64,000 nt of DNA from the NCBI GenBank assembly GCA_019635435.1, contig JAHBZM010000001.1, positions 4,216,001 through 4,280,000 on the forward strand, in the 5' to 3' direction. Shown piece after piece: positions 40,211 to 50,153 of the stretch. How positions within the stretch are numbered: position 1 is the first letter of the stretch; each line of letters opens with the position of its first letter. Both the position numbers and the translations under genes were made by a program. The notes beneath the pieces are model-generated. The model saw only the letters and a list, made by a program, of their open reading frames with translations. It was not told the origin of the DNA and did no database searches. Origin of the DNA: Ramlibacter sp. (GTDB lineage: Bacteria; Pseudomonadota; Gammaproteobacteria; Burkholderiales; Burkholderiaceae_C).

Positions 40211-41281
40211 ATGTACCTGGAGCTCTCCCATCTGCGCGTCCACTACGCGGGCCGGCCCCGCCCCGCGGTGGACGGCGTCTCGTTCGGCCTGCAGGCGGGC
40301 GACATCGGCGTGCTGATCGGTCCCTCGGGCTGCGGCAAGACCACGCTGCTGCGCGCGGTGGCCGGACTGGAGCCCGTGGTGGGCGGCGAAATCCGGCTGT
40401 CCGGCGAGGTGGTGGGCAGCGCGGCCCGCAGCCTGCCACCGGAGCACCGCCGCATCGGCATGGTGTTCCAGGACTACGCCCTGTTCCCGCACCTGGATGT
40501 GGGGCACAACGTGGGCTTTGGCATTGAGCACCTGTCCCGCGCCGAGCGCGCCGCGCGCGTGGCCGAGGTGCTGGCCCTGGTCGGGCTGGACGGCAGCCAG
40601 CGCCACTTTGCCCATGAGCTTTCGGGCGGCCAGCAACAGCGCGTGGCGCTGGCCCGGGCGCTGGCCCCGCGCCCGCAACTGCTGCTGCTGGATGAGCCGT
40701 TCTCCAATCTCGATGTGGACCTGCGCGAGCGGCTTGCGCACGAGGTGCGCGGCATCCTCAAGGCCGCGCAGGCCACGGCCCTGTTCGTCACCCACGACCA
40801 GCTCGAGGCCTTCGCCATCGGCGATGTGATCGGCGTCATGCATGAAGGCCTGCTGCACCAGTGGGACGATGCCTACACCCTGTACCACCGGCCGGCCACG
40901 CGCTTCGTGGCTGACTTCATTGGCCATGGCGTGTTCACGCCCGCGACCCTGCGCGAGGCCAACCAGCAGGTGGTGGTGCACACCGCGCTGGGCGACCTGA
41001 GCGACGTGGCCGAATGCCCGCTGCCTGGGGCTTTTGCGGGCGGCGAATGCGATGTGCTGCTGCGCGCCGACGACATCGTGCACGACGACGGCGCGCCCGT
41101 GAAGGCCGAGATCCTGCGCAAGGCGTTTCGCGGCTCGGAGTTCCTCTACACGCTGCGCCTGAAAACCGGCGAGACCGTGCTGGCCCATGTGCCCAGCCAC
41201 CATGACCACCGCATCGGCGAATGGATCGGCATCCGCGCCGAAGTGGACCACGTGGTCACTTTCCCCCGCGTTCAGGACTGA
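40211..41281 (+). CDS. fbpC: Iron(III) ABC transporter ATP-binding protein (FbpC-like)
   Basis: A 356-residue ATPase with Walker A GPSGCGKTT, Q-loop (MVFQDYALFPHLDV), signature LSGGQQQRVALARAL, Walker B LLLLDEPFSNLD and H-loop FVTHDQLEA. A C-terminal regulatory TOBE-like domain (about residues 240-356) follows. I chose the ATG at 40211, where the conserved N-terminal strand begins; the frame is open to 40172 across the Fur-like box. It energises the divergent permease. Confidence 0.92.
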   Translation: MYLELSHLRVHYAGRPRPAVDGVSFGLQAGDIGVLIGPSGCGKTTLLRAVAGLEPVVGGEIRLSGEVVGSAARSLPPEHRRIGMVFQDYALFPHLDVGHNVGFGIEHLSRAERAARVAEVLALVGLDGSQRHFAHELSGGQQQRVALARALAPRPQLLLLDEPFSNLDVDLRERLAHEVRGILKAAQATALFVTHDQLEAFAIGDVIGVMHEGLLHQWDDAYTLYHRPATRFVADFIGHGVFTPATLREANQQVVVHTALGDLSDVAECPLPGAFAGGECDVLLRADDIVHDDGAPVKAEILRKAFRGSEFLYTLRLKTGETVLAHVPSHHDHRIGEWIGIRAEVDHVVTFPRVQD

Positions 41282-41337
41282 AAAGGCCTGGAGTCCAGGA
41301 CGGGCGGCCACTCCTTGCTATTGAAACAGGAGCAAAG
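41282..41337. repeat. Dispersed intergenic repeat, copy 2
   Basis: GGCCTGGAGTCCAG, then CGGGCGGCCACT and TTGCTATTGAAACAGGAGCA, aligned to copy 1. The final hairpin is imperfect. It lies between the convergent fbpC-like and TolC-like genes, where a terminator would be expected. Confidence 0.7.
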
Positions 41338-41354
41338 CCCGGCCAGGCCGGCCT

Positions 41355-42818
41355 TCACCGGGCGGCTGACTGCACCCGGCTCGCCTGCTGTGCCATCAGC
41401 GGCGTGGGCCTGAGGTTCAGGCCGCCAGACAGCACGCCAGCAGGCGGGCTCGATGCCCGAACCACGGCCACCGGCTCGACCAGCCAGCGGTCCAGCGGGG
41501 CCAGGCTCAGCCAGGGGGCGTCGCCCGACAGCGTGTGCAGCTTCAGCTGGGCCGCCAGCATCTGCAGCCGCGCCGTGGTCTGCTCGGCGCGGGCGGTTTC
41601 CAGCTGGGCCTGCGCGTCCGCGATGTCCAGCGCGCTCAGGGTTCCGCGGGCCGTGCCCAGGCGCGCCGCCTCCAGTGTCTGGCGGGCATTGCGCACCACC
41701 ACCTGATGGGCCTTCAGCCGCCGGTCGGCCTGCGCCACCAGTTCGTATTCATGCGCCACCGCCTCGTCGAGCTCGCGCTGCGCGCCCTCCAGCAGCGCCT
41801 GGGCGCGTTCGTGCTGGGCCACCGCCTGACGGATGCCGGCGTCATGGCGGCCGCCCGCATACAGCTGCACCGACAACTGCAGGCCGAGCGAGGTATTGAA
41901 ATAGGTGTTGTTGACCGATGAGTAGCTGTCGCTGGTGCTCTTGGAGCGGCCCGCCACGAGGTCCAGGGTGGGCAGGGCCTCGGCCCGGGCGCGTTCAATG
42001 CCCTCGCGCGCGACACGCACGGCGGCCTGCGCCGCCAGCACGTCCGGCGAGCGTTCACGGGCCTGCGCCTGCCAGGTCGCCAGCGGACCCGGCCCCCCGG
42101 GCAGCCACACGAAGTCCTGTTCCGCGGGCCCCAGCAGGCGCTGCACCGGCTGCCCCACCATGCGCTCCAGCCGGCGCACGGCTTCGGCGCGGTGGGCCTC
42201 GGCCTGCAGCACGCGCAGGCTGGCCAGCTCGGCCTTGGCCTGGCGGGCATCGCGGTCAGCCGCGCTGCCCAGGCCCAGCGGTTCGGCACGGCGGGCGGCG
42301 GCAACCAGGCCCAGCAGCGCCTCGTGCTGGGCCCGTTCGGCCACCACGTCGGCCTGGGCCCGAAGCACCTCCAGGTAGGCCACCGCCAGGTCCATCGCCA
42401 GGCGCCCGCGCTCTCCGTCCAGCAAGGCGGCCTGGCGCGTGTTCTCGGCGTCGGCCTGGCGCAGGCGGGCCCGGCTTTCAGGCCGGTACAGCGGCTGGCG
42501 CACGGTAACGCTGGCGCCCCCCGAGTAATAGTCCAGGTGGGGCTGGCCTCGACCGTTGAAACTGGAGTCCAGTGAATTGCGGGTGCGCGCCACGTTCAGG
42601 CCCAGCTCGGGCAGCAGCCGCGAACGCGCCAGCGCCACCCCTTCGCTTTCGGCGCGGAAAGCGGCTTCGGCGGAACGAAAGCGGGCCTCATGGCGCATGG
42701 CCAGTTCCAGCGCCGCGGCCGGTGAAAGCGCATCGCCGGCGCCGGCCGGCGCCTGCTGGGCGCGCGCCGAGCACAACACCATGGAACAGGCTACGGCAAA
42801 CGCACAGCGAAGCAGCAT
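41355..42818 (-). CDS. TolC-family outer-membrane channel of type I secretion
   Basis: A 487-residue protein with a signal peptide (FAVACSMVLCSARAQQ). It carries two TolC/OEP repeats of long helices plus strands (about 30-230 and 245-455), for example ARSRLLPELGLNVARTRNS and QARERSPDVLAAQAAVRVAR. It forms the outer-membrane exit duct of the type I system encoded upstream; its start lies three bases after the stop of the HlyD-like gene. Last gene of the leftward secretion operon. Confidence 0.92.
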   Translation of the reverse strand: MLLRCAFAVACSMVLCSARAQQAPAGAGDALSPAAALELAMRHEARFRSAEAAFRAESEGVALARSRLLPELGLNVARTRNSLDSSFNGRGQPHLDYYSGGASVTVRQPLYRPESRARLRQADAENTRQAALLDGERGRLAMDLAVAYLEVLRAQADVVAERAQHEALLGLVAAARRAEPLGLGSAADRDARQAKAELASLRVLQAEAHRAEAVRRLERMVGQPVQRLLGPAEQDFVWLPGGPGPLATWQAQARERSPDVLAAQAAVRVAREGIERARAEALPTLDLVAGRSKSTSDSYSSVNNTYFNTSLGLQLSVQLYAGGRHDAGIRQAVAQHERAQALLEGAQRELDEAVAHEYELVAQADRRLKAHQVVVRNARQTLEAARLGTARGTLSALDIADAQAQLETARAEQTTARLQMLAAQLKLHTLSGDAPWLSLAPLDRWLVEPVAVVRASSPPAGVLSGGLNLRPTPLMAQQASRVQSAAR

Positions 42819-42821
42819 CGG

Positions 42822-44171
42822 TCAGGCCTCCTTGAGGGATTCAGCGAAACGCTTGAGCAACGGCCGCAACAGGTAGTTGAGCACGCTGCGCTCGCCGGTC
42901 TTGACCACCACCTCGGCCGGCATGCCCGGTTGCAGCGAACGCCCGGCCAGCTTGGCCAGGCCCTCAGGCGTGACCTCGACCCGCGCGAGGTAGTAGGACA
43001 TGCGGGTGTTCGGGTCCACCAGGCTGCTGGCCGAGACGGTCACGACCCGGCCCTTGAGCACCAGCTGCGGCAGATTGACAAAGGCCTGCAGGTGGATGTC
43101 GGCCTCGCTGCCGGGACGGATGCGGTCAATCAGCTGGGGGGCGATCTCGGCGTCCAGCACGAGCCGGGCCGAGTCGGGCACGATCTCCATGAGCCGCACG
43201 CCGGGCGTCACCACGCTGCCCACATTGACGCCAGCCAGCCCGACCACCGCGCCGTCGACGGGCGCGCGGATCACGGTGCGGTCCTGGCCTTCGGTGGCGC
43301 TCTTCATGCGCTCCGCCTGGCTGCCAATGTCGCGCCGGGCATCGGCCAGCAGCGACTCGACCTCGCGGCGGTATTCCTGGCGGCGCTGCTGCTGGCGCTG
43401 GCTCACCTCCGACAGCGACTCCTGCAGCCGCGCCTGGTTGCCCACCAGCTCGGCCACGCCGGACTGCACATCGGCCGCCTGGCGCTCCAGCTCGCTTTGC
43501 CGCGTCATCGGGCTGTACCCGTCTGCCACCATCTGGCGCACGCCGTTGAGCTCGCGCTCGATCAGCGCCTGCTGGCGGCGACGCGCGACCAGGGACTGCT
43601 GGACCCCCGCGACACTGGCCTGCAGGGCGCCGCGCTGGTGCCCCAGCGCCGCCAGTTCACTGGACAGGGCCCGCCGCCGCGTGGCAAACAGCTCTTCCTG
43701 CAACGCCATCTGCTGGCGCGCCAGCGGCTGGTCCTTGAGGGCCAGCAGTTCGGCCGGGAATTTCACGCGCGAGGCATCGCCCTGCTCCGCCACGAGGCGC
43801 GCCTCGAGGGCCTTGAGCGACACCCAGTGGACCTTGACCTCGTCCAGCCCCGCGCGCGTGGCCACATCGGCCAGCCGAAGCAGCACGTCCCCACGGGCCA
43901 CCCTCTGGCCCTCGTGAACGGTGAGTTCCGTCACCACGCCGCCGGTCGGGTGCTGGATCTGGGTGCTGCGGTTCTCCACCACGATGGTGGCCGGCGCCGG
44001 AACCCCTTCGTCCAGCGGCACCAGGGTGGCAAACAGCAGGAACCCGCCAAAGCCCAGCAGCAGGATCCACCAGCCCACGCGGATTGCGCGCGCCACGTCC
44101 GTGGGCGCGGGGTCGGGTTCCCTCCAGCCGGGCAGCGCGGTGGCCAGTGCGTCGATGCGACCTTCGCTCAT
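42822..44171 (-). CDS. HlyD-family membrane fusion protein of type I secretion
   Basis: A 449-residue adaptor. One membrane helix (about residues 32-52) is followed by a biotinyl-lipoyl half-motif (IQHPTGGVVTELTVHEGQRV), a long coiled-coil hairpin (about 130-300), and the second lipoyl half with a beta-barrel (RTVIRAPVDGAVVGLAGVNV). It bridges the ABC transporter and the TolC-like channel. It overlaps the ABC gene by four bases and resembles PrtE/LapC-type adaptors. Confidence 0.93.
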   Translation of the reverse strand: MSEGRIDALATALPGWREPDPAPTDVARAIRVGWWILLLGFGGFLLFATLVPLDEGVPAPATIVVENRSTQIQHPTGGVVTELTVHEGQRVARGDVLLRLADVATRAGLDEVKVHWVSLKALEARLVAEQGDASRVKFPAELLALKDQPLARQQMALQEELFATRRRALSSELAALGHQRGALQASVAGVQQSLVARRRQQALIERELNGVRQMVADGYSPMTRQSELERQAADVQSGVAELVGNQARLQESLSEVSQRQQQRRQEYRREVESLLADARRDIGSQAERMKSATEGQDRTVIRAPVDGAVVGLAGVNVGSVVTPGVRLMEIVPDSARLVLDAEIAPQLIDRIRPGSEADIHLQAFVNLPQLVLKGRVVTVSASSLVDPNTRMSYYLARVEVTPEGLAKLAGRSLQPGMPAEVVVKTGERSVLNYLLRPLLKRFAESLKEA

Positions 44172-45937
44172 GCCGCGGCCCCTTCCTGCGCCGCGGTGGC
44201 GATCGGCTGGCGGGCAGCTTCGCCCCCGAGCTTGAGAATCTGCTGGCGCGGCCCATAGGCCGCGACCACCCCTTCGTTGAGCACCAGCAGGTTGTCGGCC
44301 ACGGTGAGCACGGCCAGCCGGTGCGTGATCAGCACCACCGTGCGCCCCTTCTGCTTGAGCGCCTGCACGGCCTGCAGCAAGGCGGCCTCACCGGCATCGT
44401 CCAGATTCGCATTGGGTTCATCGAGCACCACCAGTGCAGGGTCGCCGTACAGCGCGCGGGCCAGGGCAATGCGCTGGCGCTGGCCGCCCGACAGGGTGCT
44501 GCCTCCCGCGCCCAGCTCGGTCTCATAGCCCGAGGGCAGGCGCAGCACCATCTCGTGCACACCGGCCGCCTGGGCCGCTTGCACGATCTTTTGCGCATCA
44601 GGGGGCCCGAACCGGGCGATATTCTCGGCCACCGTGCCTTCCATCAGCGCCACGTCCTGGGGCAGGTAGCCGATGTGGGGGCCCAGTTCAGCCTTGTCCC
44701 AGGTGAAAACATCGGCGCCATCCAGCCGGATGCTCCCGCCCGCGGCAGGCCAGACGCCCACCATGACCCGGGCCAGCGTGGATTTGCCCGAGGCGCTCGG
44801 GCCGACGATGCCCAGGATTTCGCCCGGCCGCGCCACGAAGCCCACGCCGCGCAAGACCAGACCCGGATGGCCCGGCGGTGCCGCCAGCACGCCTTCGGCC
44901 TGCAGCAGGCCCTTGGGCGCAGGCAGCGACAAGGCTTGCGCGGCGACAGGCTGGGCGGCCAGCAGGTCGCCCAGGCGATCCCAGGCACCGCGCGCCGACA
45001 CCACCAGCTTCCACGAGCCAATCACCTGGTCCACCGGACCCAGCGCCTTGCCCATGAGAATCGAGGCCGCGATCATCGTGCCCGGCGTCGCCGTTCCCTG
45101 AATGACCAGATAGGCGCCGGTGCCCAGAATGACCGACTGCATGGCCACCCGGAAGTTCTTGCTGGTTGCCGACAGCACGGTGGCGCGGTCGGAGGCCCGC
45201 GACTGCTCGGCCAGCATGCGGTTGTGCCGGGCCAGCCAGCGCTGGCGGATGCCCGCCAGCATGCCCATGGCCTCCATCACCTCGGCATTGCGCAGCTGGT
45301 TGCCGGCAAAACCGTTGGCCTGCATGGAGGACAGCTGGGCCTGGGACAGCAGCGGCTCCGTGAGCCGCGACGTGATGAACGCCAGCGCCACCGACACCAC
45401 CAGACCGGCCACGGACACCAGGCCCAGCAGGGGGTGCAACAGAAAGCAGGCGAACAGGTAGATGGGCACCCAGGGCAGGTCGAAGTACCCGATGGCCGGA
45501 CCGGTGAGAAACTGGCGCACGTTGGCAAAGTCCGCCAGTGCCTGCACGGGATTGCCGCGGCCCTGGCTGAGCAGCTGGCCAAAATTCGCATCGAAGACCC
45601 GGGCCTGGGATTCTTGGTCCAGCCGGTTGCCCAGCCGGATCAGCACATGCCCGCGCACCCATTCCAGCGCCGCGAGCAGCGCGATCAACCCCAGTGCAAT
45701 CCCGCTGATGGCCCACAGCGTTCCGAGGTTGCGGCTCACCAGTACCCGGTCATAAATCTGCAGCATGTACAGCGAGGGCACCAGTCCCAGCAGATTGATG
45801 ACCAGCGAGAACACGCCCGCCACCACAAACACGGACCGGTAGGTGGCCAGCACCCGGCCCAGTTCGGTGCGCGAGTCGCCGTCGGCGGGCTGGGGTCGGC
45901 CGCCGCTCGCAGCGCGGCCCATGGCAGACGGGCGCAT
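44168..45937 (-). CDS. Type I secretion ABC transporter (PrtD/HlyB family)
   Basis: A 589-residue exporter. Membrane domain about residues 25-310; nucleotide-binding domain with Walker A GPSASGKSTLARV, signature LSGGQRQRIALARALYG, Walker B LVVLDEPNANLD and H-loop LITHRLA. There is no N-terminal C39-like domain, which places it with the PrtD group that exports non-cleaved repeat proteins. It probably exports the large repetitive protein encoded upstream. GAGG lies before the ATG at 45937. Confidence 0.93.
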   Translation of the reverse strand: MRPSAMGRAASGGRPQPADGDSRTELGRVLATYRSVFVVAGVFSLVINLLGLVPSLYMLQIYDRVLVSRNLGTLWAISGIALGLIALLAALEWVRGHVLIRLGNRLDQESQARVFDANFGQLLSQGRGNPVQALADFANVRQFLTGPAIGYFDLPWVPIYLFACFLLHPLLGLVSVAGLVVSVALAFITSRLTEPLLSQAQLSSMQANGFAGNQLRNAEVMEAMGMLAGIRQRWLARHNRMLAEQSRASDRATVLSATSKNFRVAMQSVILGTGAYLVIQGTATPGTMIAASILMGKALGPVDQVIGSWKLVVSARGAWDRLGDLLAAQPVAAQALSLPAPKGLLQAEGVLAAPPGHPGLVLRGVGFVARPGEILGIVGPSASGKSTLARVMVGVWPAAGGSIRLDGADVFTWDKAELGPHIGYLPQDVALMEGTVAENIARFGPPDAQKIVQAAQAAGVHEMVLRLPSGYETELGAGGSTLSGGQRQRIALARALYGDPALVVLDEPNANLDDAGEAALLQAVQALKQKGRTVVLITHRLAVLTVADNLLVLNEGVVAAYGPRQQILKLGGEAARQPIATAAQEGAAA

Positions 45938-45952
45938 CCGCAGCCTCAGGCG

Positions 45953-46711
45953 CTAGCGGGTCGCCTGAAAGGCGCTGGCGCCTGACAGGTTCCCGGTCGC
46001 AAAGGCCGCCGACAGGACAGTCCGCGCCTCGTTCAGGGTCGCAATACCCGAGAACTGCACGGCCGAGGAACCGGTGCAGCTCTCGTTCAGGGTCAGGTCA
46101 AAAACGGCCACGCCGCCCGTGTGCGGCAACACGCTGCCGGTGTAGGTGCAACCCGTGTTGGTGCTGCCCGTGATCGCCCCGGTGGCGGCCACATTCAGGG
46201 ACAGCACCACCGCGCCGCCGCTGAAGCTCGCGCGCCAGGCGCCGCTGATATCCGCCAGGTTGGCCGCCGTCTCGTACGCCTTGTTGTAGACCAGCGTGTA
46301 GGCCGGCGCCGCGCCAGACGCGGCCACCGACAGGGTGCCCTTGGGCACCACGGTTCCCGTGATGCTGTAGCTGCTGGTCGCGCCGGTGGCCAGGGCAAAG
46401 CTGCGGCCCGTCACCGCGAAGGTGGGCGTGGTCACCGTCGCGGTCCCCACCACCAGCGCGGTGGTGGCGGTCCCGGTTTGCACCACGGTCCAGACTGGTC
46501 CCTGGGCCAGAAAGACGGCGGACACGGTGGTCTGCGCATCAGGCTTGCCCGACCAGAAGCCCTGGGTGGCCTCCGCAGGTGTCGAGGAACCCGGAGGAGG
46601 CGTGGTCCCGCCACTGCCGCCGCCACCGCCGCACGCGGCCAGGACCGACAGGACCAGCCAAACCATCAACGCACGGATCGAGACCAAGGGGTTCATTTTC
46701 ATTCCAATCAT
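45953..46711 (-). CDS. Lipoprotein in the type I secretion operon
   Basis: A 252-residue protein with a lipoprotein signal (WLVLSVLAACGGGGG; lipobox Cys at about residue 27), then a Gly/Pro-rich linker and a beta-rich domain of unknown family. Two Cys (SNTGCTYTG and LNESCTGSS contexts) may form a disulfide. It lies between the repetitive secreted protein and the ABC exporter. It could help retain or fold the secreted protein at the cell surface; no homology supports this. Confidence 0.75.
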   Translation of the reverse strand: MIGMKMNPLVSIRALMVWLVLSVLAACGGGGGSGGTTPPPGSSTPAEATQGFWSGKPDAQTTVSAVFLAQGPVWTVVQTGTATTALVVGTATVTTPTFAVTGRSFALATGATSSYSITGTVVPKGTLSVAASGAAPAYTLVYNKAYETAANLADISGAWRASFSGGAVVLSLNVAATGAITGSTNTGCTYTGSVLPHTGGVAVFDLTLNESCTGSSAVQFSGIATLNEARTVLSAAFATGNLSGASAFQATR

Positions 46712-46720
46712 TCAAATCAC

Positions 46721-48397
46721 TCAGAACCAGAAGCCGCCACCCTGACCCACGGGGTCGGGCGCATGGCCCACAAGGCTGACCGGAACGTGTCCCACAAGTC
46801 CCGTGCTCGCGATGACGCCATTGGCAATGCCGTCGGTATCGAATTGTCCACCGTCGGTGATGGAGAAATCGATTCTTGTCTTCGATCCCACGGTCTCCAC
46901 GGCCGTGGCCACATTGGTCCAGTTGCCCGCAGCATCCTGCAGCCAGTACCCATTGGCCTGGATGCCACTGTCCACGAACACACTGAAGGTCTCCACGGTG
47001 CCGGGGCCACCGACATCGGCGCTGAACTTCAGGGTCCCGTTCAACGCGAGGCTGACGGATGTATTGGCTGGCACCGTGCCCACCTGAAAACCGGAAATCA
47101 CGGCACGGTTTGCGTCCGTGGTGTCGATCATGCCCCTGAGCGAGTCAGCCACCAGCGTGACGTAGCTCGCGCCGTTGCCCCCCGCTCCGGGCACCAGCGC
47201 CGAGGTCACGCCGAACTGGTACTCGTCCAGGATGCCATCGCCATTGCCATCACCGACCAGACCTCCGGGGTGCACGGCGGGCGCCCGCGACTCCACGGCA
47301 CCTGGCACGCCGTCGTTGTCAGCGATGATCGGCGACGCGGATGAAACGACATGTTCGACCGTCCCCCGGCCATCGGTGTAGCTGACCATCAGCGAGATAT
47401 GGGCGCCCACGTCATCAACGCCCAGCACGTGACTCGAGCCGGTGGCGCCGGCGAGTGGCGTGCCATCGCGCAGCCACTGGAAGCTGAACGTGCCCAGGCC
47501 ATCGGGGTCCGTCATCTGCTGCGTATCCGCGCTCAGGGTGTCTCCCATCATGGGCGCCTCACCGGCAGCACCTCCAAAGGCAATCCGCAGCCCGCCGCCG
47601 GGAACATTGGGGACCGGAGCGGGCGCCGGTGTATTGTTGACCACCGTCATGGCACCAAAGCTGGCGGCATCATTTCCCAGGACGTCCTGGATGGCGTTCA
47701 GGTCGTTTCCACCCGTGGGGTCGGTGTAGGCCACCGAGACCGCCTGCCCGACCGTCACCGCCGTTGCAAGGGTCAGCGTCACGGTCTTGGCGGCTCCATC
47801 GACCACCACGCCGGTGACAGCATTGCTCGCCCCCGCTGAGACCACGGCAAAAGCACCTGGGGCCGCCACGTTGGCTGCATCCAGGGCGCTGGCGTCCGTA
47901 TACGAGAGGACGAGGGTGCCACCATTGACCGCGGCAGAAGTCACCACGGGGCCCACGGCATCGATGACGATAGCCTTGTTGGCGCCCAGCGAGTTGGCCG
48001 CGCCCGGGGTTGCCAGGGTCAAGGTGCCAGCGTTGCCGGCCGCATCCTTGATGGTGCCACCGTTCAGCGCCAGCGCCGTGGTGCTCTGGTAGTCCAGGTC
48101 AGCACTCGTGTCCCCCGCCTGCACCGTGTAGGTGAAGGTCAGGGTGCTGGTGCCCGATCCGCTGGCGTAGTTGACCACCTGGTCGGTGGTGCCGGTCTCC
48201 AGCGTCAGCTGCGGCGTGCCGGTCACCGTCACGGCTTCGCTGAAGTTGACCTGCACGCTGACCACGTCACCCACCTTGTACGTGCCGTTGGCCGTGCTGG
48301 ACGTGACCGAGGTCACCGTCGGCGCGGTGGTGTCAATCACGATGGCCTTGTTGGCCCCCAGTGAGTTGGCAGCGCCGGGCGTGGCCAGCGTGAGCAC
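46721..48397 (-). CDS. Large repetitive secreted protein, C-terminal fragment
   Basis: A 558-residue frame that continues the protein begun at 51782 after at least two frame changes. It carries the last 372-bp repeat units (SVQVNFSEAVTVTGTPQLTL, then VVNYASGSGTSTLTFTYTVQ), a SwmB-like adhesin domain (about residues 150-260), and an Ig-like part (FSFQWLRDGTPLAGATGSSH). The C-terminal region (about 390-558) has the NGDGILDEYQFGV and FSITDGGQFD motifs of choice-of-anchor/secretion domains. No RTX nonapeptides were seen. The first Met is an arbitrary start. Confidence 0.7.
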   Translation of the reverse strand: MLTLATPGAANSLGANKAIVIDTTAPTVTSVTSSTANGTYKVGDVVSVQVNFSEAVTVTGTPQLTLETGTTDQVVNYASGSGTSTLTFTYTVQAGDTSADLDYQSTTALALNGGTIKDAAGNAGTLTLATPGAANSLGANKAIVIDAVGPVVTSAAVNGGTLVLSYTDASALDAANVAAPGAFAVVSAGASNAVTGVVVDGAAKTVTLTLATAVTVGQAVSVAYTDPTGGNDLNAIQDVLGNDAASFGAMTVVNNTPAPAPVPNVPGGGLRIAFGGAAGEAPMMGDTLSADTQQMTDPDGLGTFSFQWLRDGTPLAGATGSSHVLGVDDVGAHISLMVSYTDGRGTVEHVVSSASPIIADNDGVPGAVESRAPAVHPGGLVGDGNGDGILDEYQFGVTSALVPGAGGNGASYVTLVADSLRGMIDTTDANRAVISGFQVGTVPANTSVSLALNGTLKFSADVGGPGTVETFSVFVDSGIQANGYWLQDAAGNWTNVATAVETVGSKTRIDFSITDGGQFDTDGIANGVIASTGLVGHVPVSLVGHAPDPVGQGGGFWF

Positions 48398-50153
48398 GCC
48401 AGCGTTGCCGGCCGCATCCTTGATGGTGCCACCGTTCAGCGCCAGCGCCGTGGTGCTCTGGTAGTCCAGGTCAGCGCTGACGTATCCCCCGCCTGCACCG
48501 TGTAGGTGAAGGTCAGGGTGCTGGTGCCCGATCCGCTGGCGTAGTTGACCACCTGGTCGGTGGTGCCGGTCTCCAGCGTCAGCTGCGGCGTGCCGGTCAC
48601 CGTCACGGCTTCGCTGAAGTTGACCTGCACGCTGACCACGTCACCCGCCTTGTACGTGCCGTTGGCCGTGCTGGCGTTGACGCTGGTGACGGTGGGGGCC
48701 ACGCCATCGATGACGATGGCCTTGTTGGCGCCCAGCGAGTTGGCAGCGCCCGGGGTTGCCAGGGTCAAGGTGCCAGCGTTGCCGGCCGCATCCTTGATGG
48801 TGCCGCCGTTCAGCGCCAGCGCCGTGGTGCTCTGGTAGTCCAGGTCAGCACTCGTGTCCCCCGCCTGCACCGTGTAGGTGAAGGTCAGGGTGCTGGTGCC
48901 CGATCCGCTGGCGTAGTTGACCACCTGATCGGTGGTGCCGGTCTCCAGCGTCAGCTGCGGCGTGCCGGTCACCGTCACGGCTTCACTGAAGTTGACCTGC
49001 ACGCTGACCACGTCACCCGCCTTGTACGTGCCGTTGGCCGTGCTGGCGTTGACGCTGGTGACGGTGGGGGCCACGCCATCGATGACGATGGCCTTGTTGG
49101 CGCCCAGCGAGTTGGCAGCGCCCGGGGTTGCCAGGGTCAAGGTGCCAGCGTTGCCGGCCGCATCCTTGATGGTGCCGTTCAGCGCCAGCGCCGTGGTGCT
49201 CTGTGGTGATCGAGGTCAGCATGGTGTACACCTGCACCATGGTGAAGGTCAGGTGCTGGTGCCCGATCCGCTGGCGTAGTTGACCACTGGTCGGTGGTGC
49301 CGGTCTCCAGCGTCAGCTGCGGCGTGCCAGTCGCGTCACGGCTTCGCTGGTGACCTGCACGCTGACCGTCACCCATGTACGTGCCGTTGGCCGTGCTGGA
49401 CGTGACCGAGGTCGCAAATCGGCGACGGTGTCATCGATGACCTTGTTGGCTAGTGAGTTGGCAGCGCCGGGCGCGGCCAGCGTGAGCACGCCAGCGTTGC
49501 CGGCCGCATCCTTGATGGGTGCCGTTCAGCGCCAGCGCCGTGGTGCTCTGGTAGTCCAGGTCAGCACTGGTGTCCCCCGCCTGCACCGTGTAGGTGAAGG
49601 TCAGGGTGCTGGTGCCCGATCCGCTGGCGTAGTTGACCACCTGGTCGGTGGTGCCGGTCTCCAGCGTCAGCTGCGGCGTGCCGGTCACCGTCACGGCTTC
49701 GCTGAAGTTGACCTGCACGCTGACCACGTCACCCGCCTTGTACGTGCCGTTGGCCGTGCTGGCGTTGACGCTGGTGACGGTGGGGGCCACGCCATCGATG
49801 ACGATGGCCTTGTTGGCGCCCAGCGAGTTGGCCGCGCCCGGGGTTGCCAGGGTCAATATGGCATCCACCCCCCCATTCTTGATGGTGCCACCGTTCAGCG
49901 CCAGCGCCGTGGTGCTCTGGTAGTCCAGGTCAGCACTCGTGTCCCCCGCCTGCACCGTGTAGGTGAAGGTCAGGGTGCTGGTGCCACTGCCGCTGGCGTA
50001 GTTGACCACCCTGTCCACCGCGCCGGTCTCCAGCGTCAGCTGCGGCGTACCGGTAACGGTGACCGCCGAACTGAAGGTCACCTGCACGCTGACCACGTCA
50101 CCCACCTTGTACGTGCCGTTGGCCGTGCTGGACGTGACCGAGGTCACCGAGGG
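47960..50153 (-). repeat. About six tandem 372-bp (124-residue) repeats in the secreted protein gene
   Basis: The word GCCTTGTT recurs at about 47973, 48345, 48719, 49091, 49440 (altered) and 49807. Spacings are 372, 374, 372, 349 and 367 bp, so the unit is 372 bp. Copies are nearly identical at DNA level except the unit around 49190-49440, which carries many small deletions. The encoded repeat is a cadherin/Ig-like strand pattern. Confidence 0.85.
48436..49140 (-). CDS. Large repetitive secreted protein, middle fragment
   Basis: A 234-residue frame holding two of the 124-residue repeats (APTVTSVNASTANGTYKAGD, then QVNFSEAVTVTGTPQLTLET). It differs in frame from both neighbours. A two-base excess in the unit at about 48480 (GCTGACGTATCCCCC where other copies read GCACTCGTGTCCCCC) accounts for the downstream change. 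Almost certainly part of one original gene, not an independent protein. Confidence 0.5.
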   Translation of the reverse strand: MTLATPGAANSLGANKAIVIDGVAPTVTSVNASTANGTYKAGDVVSVQVNFSEAVTVTGTPQLTLETGTTDQVVNYASGSGTSTLTFTYTVQAGDTSADLDYQSTTALALNGGTIKDAAGNAGTLTLATPGAANSLGANKAIVIDGVAPTVTSVNASTANGTYKAGDVVSVQVNFSEAVTVTGTPQLTLETGTTDQVVNYASGSGTSTLTFTYTVQAGDTSALTWTTRAPRRWR

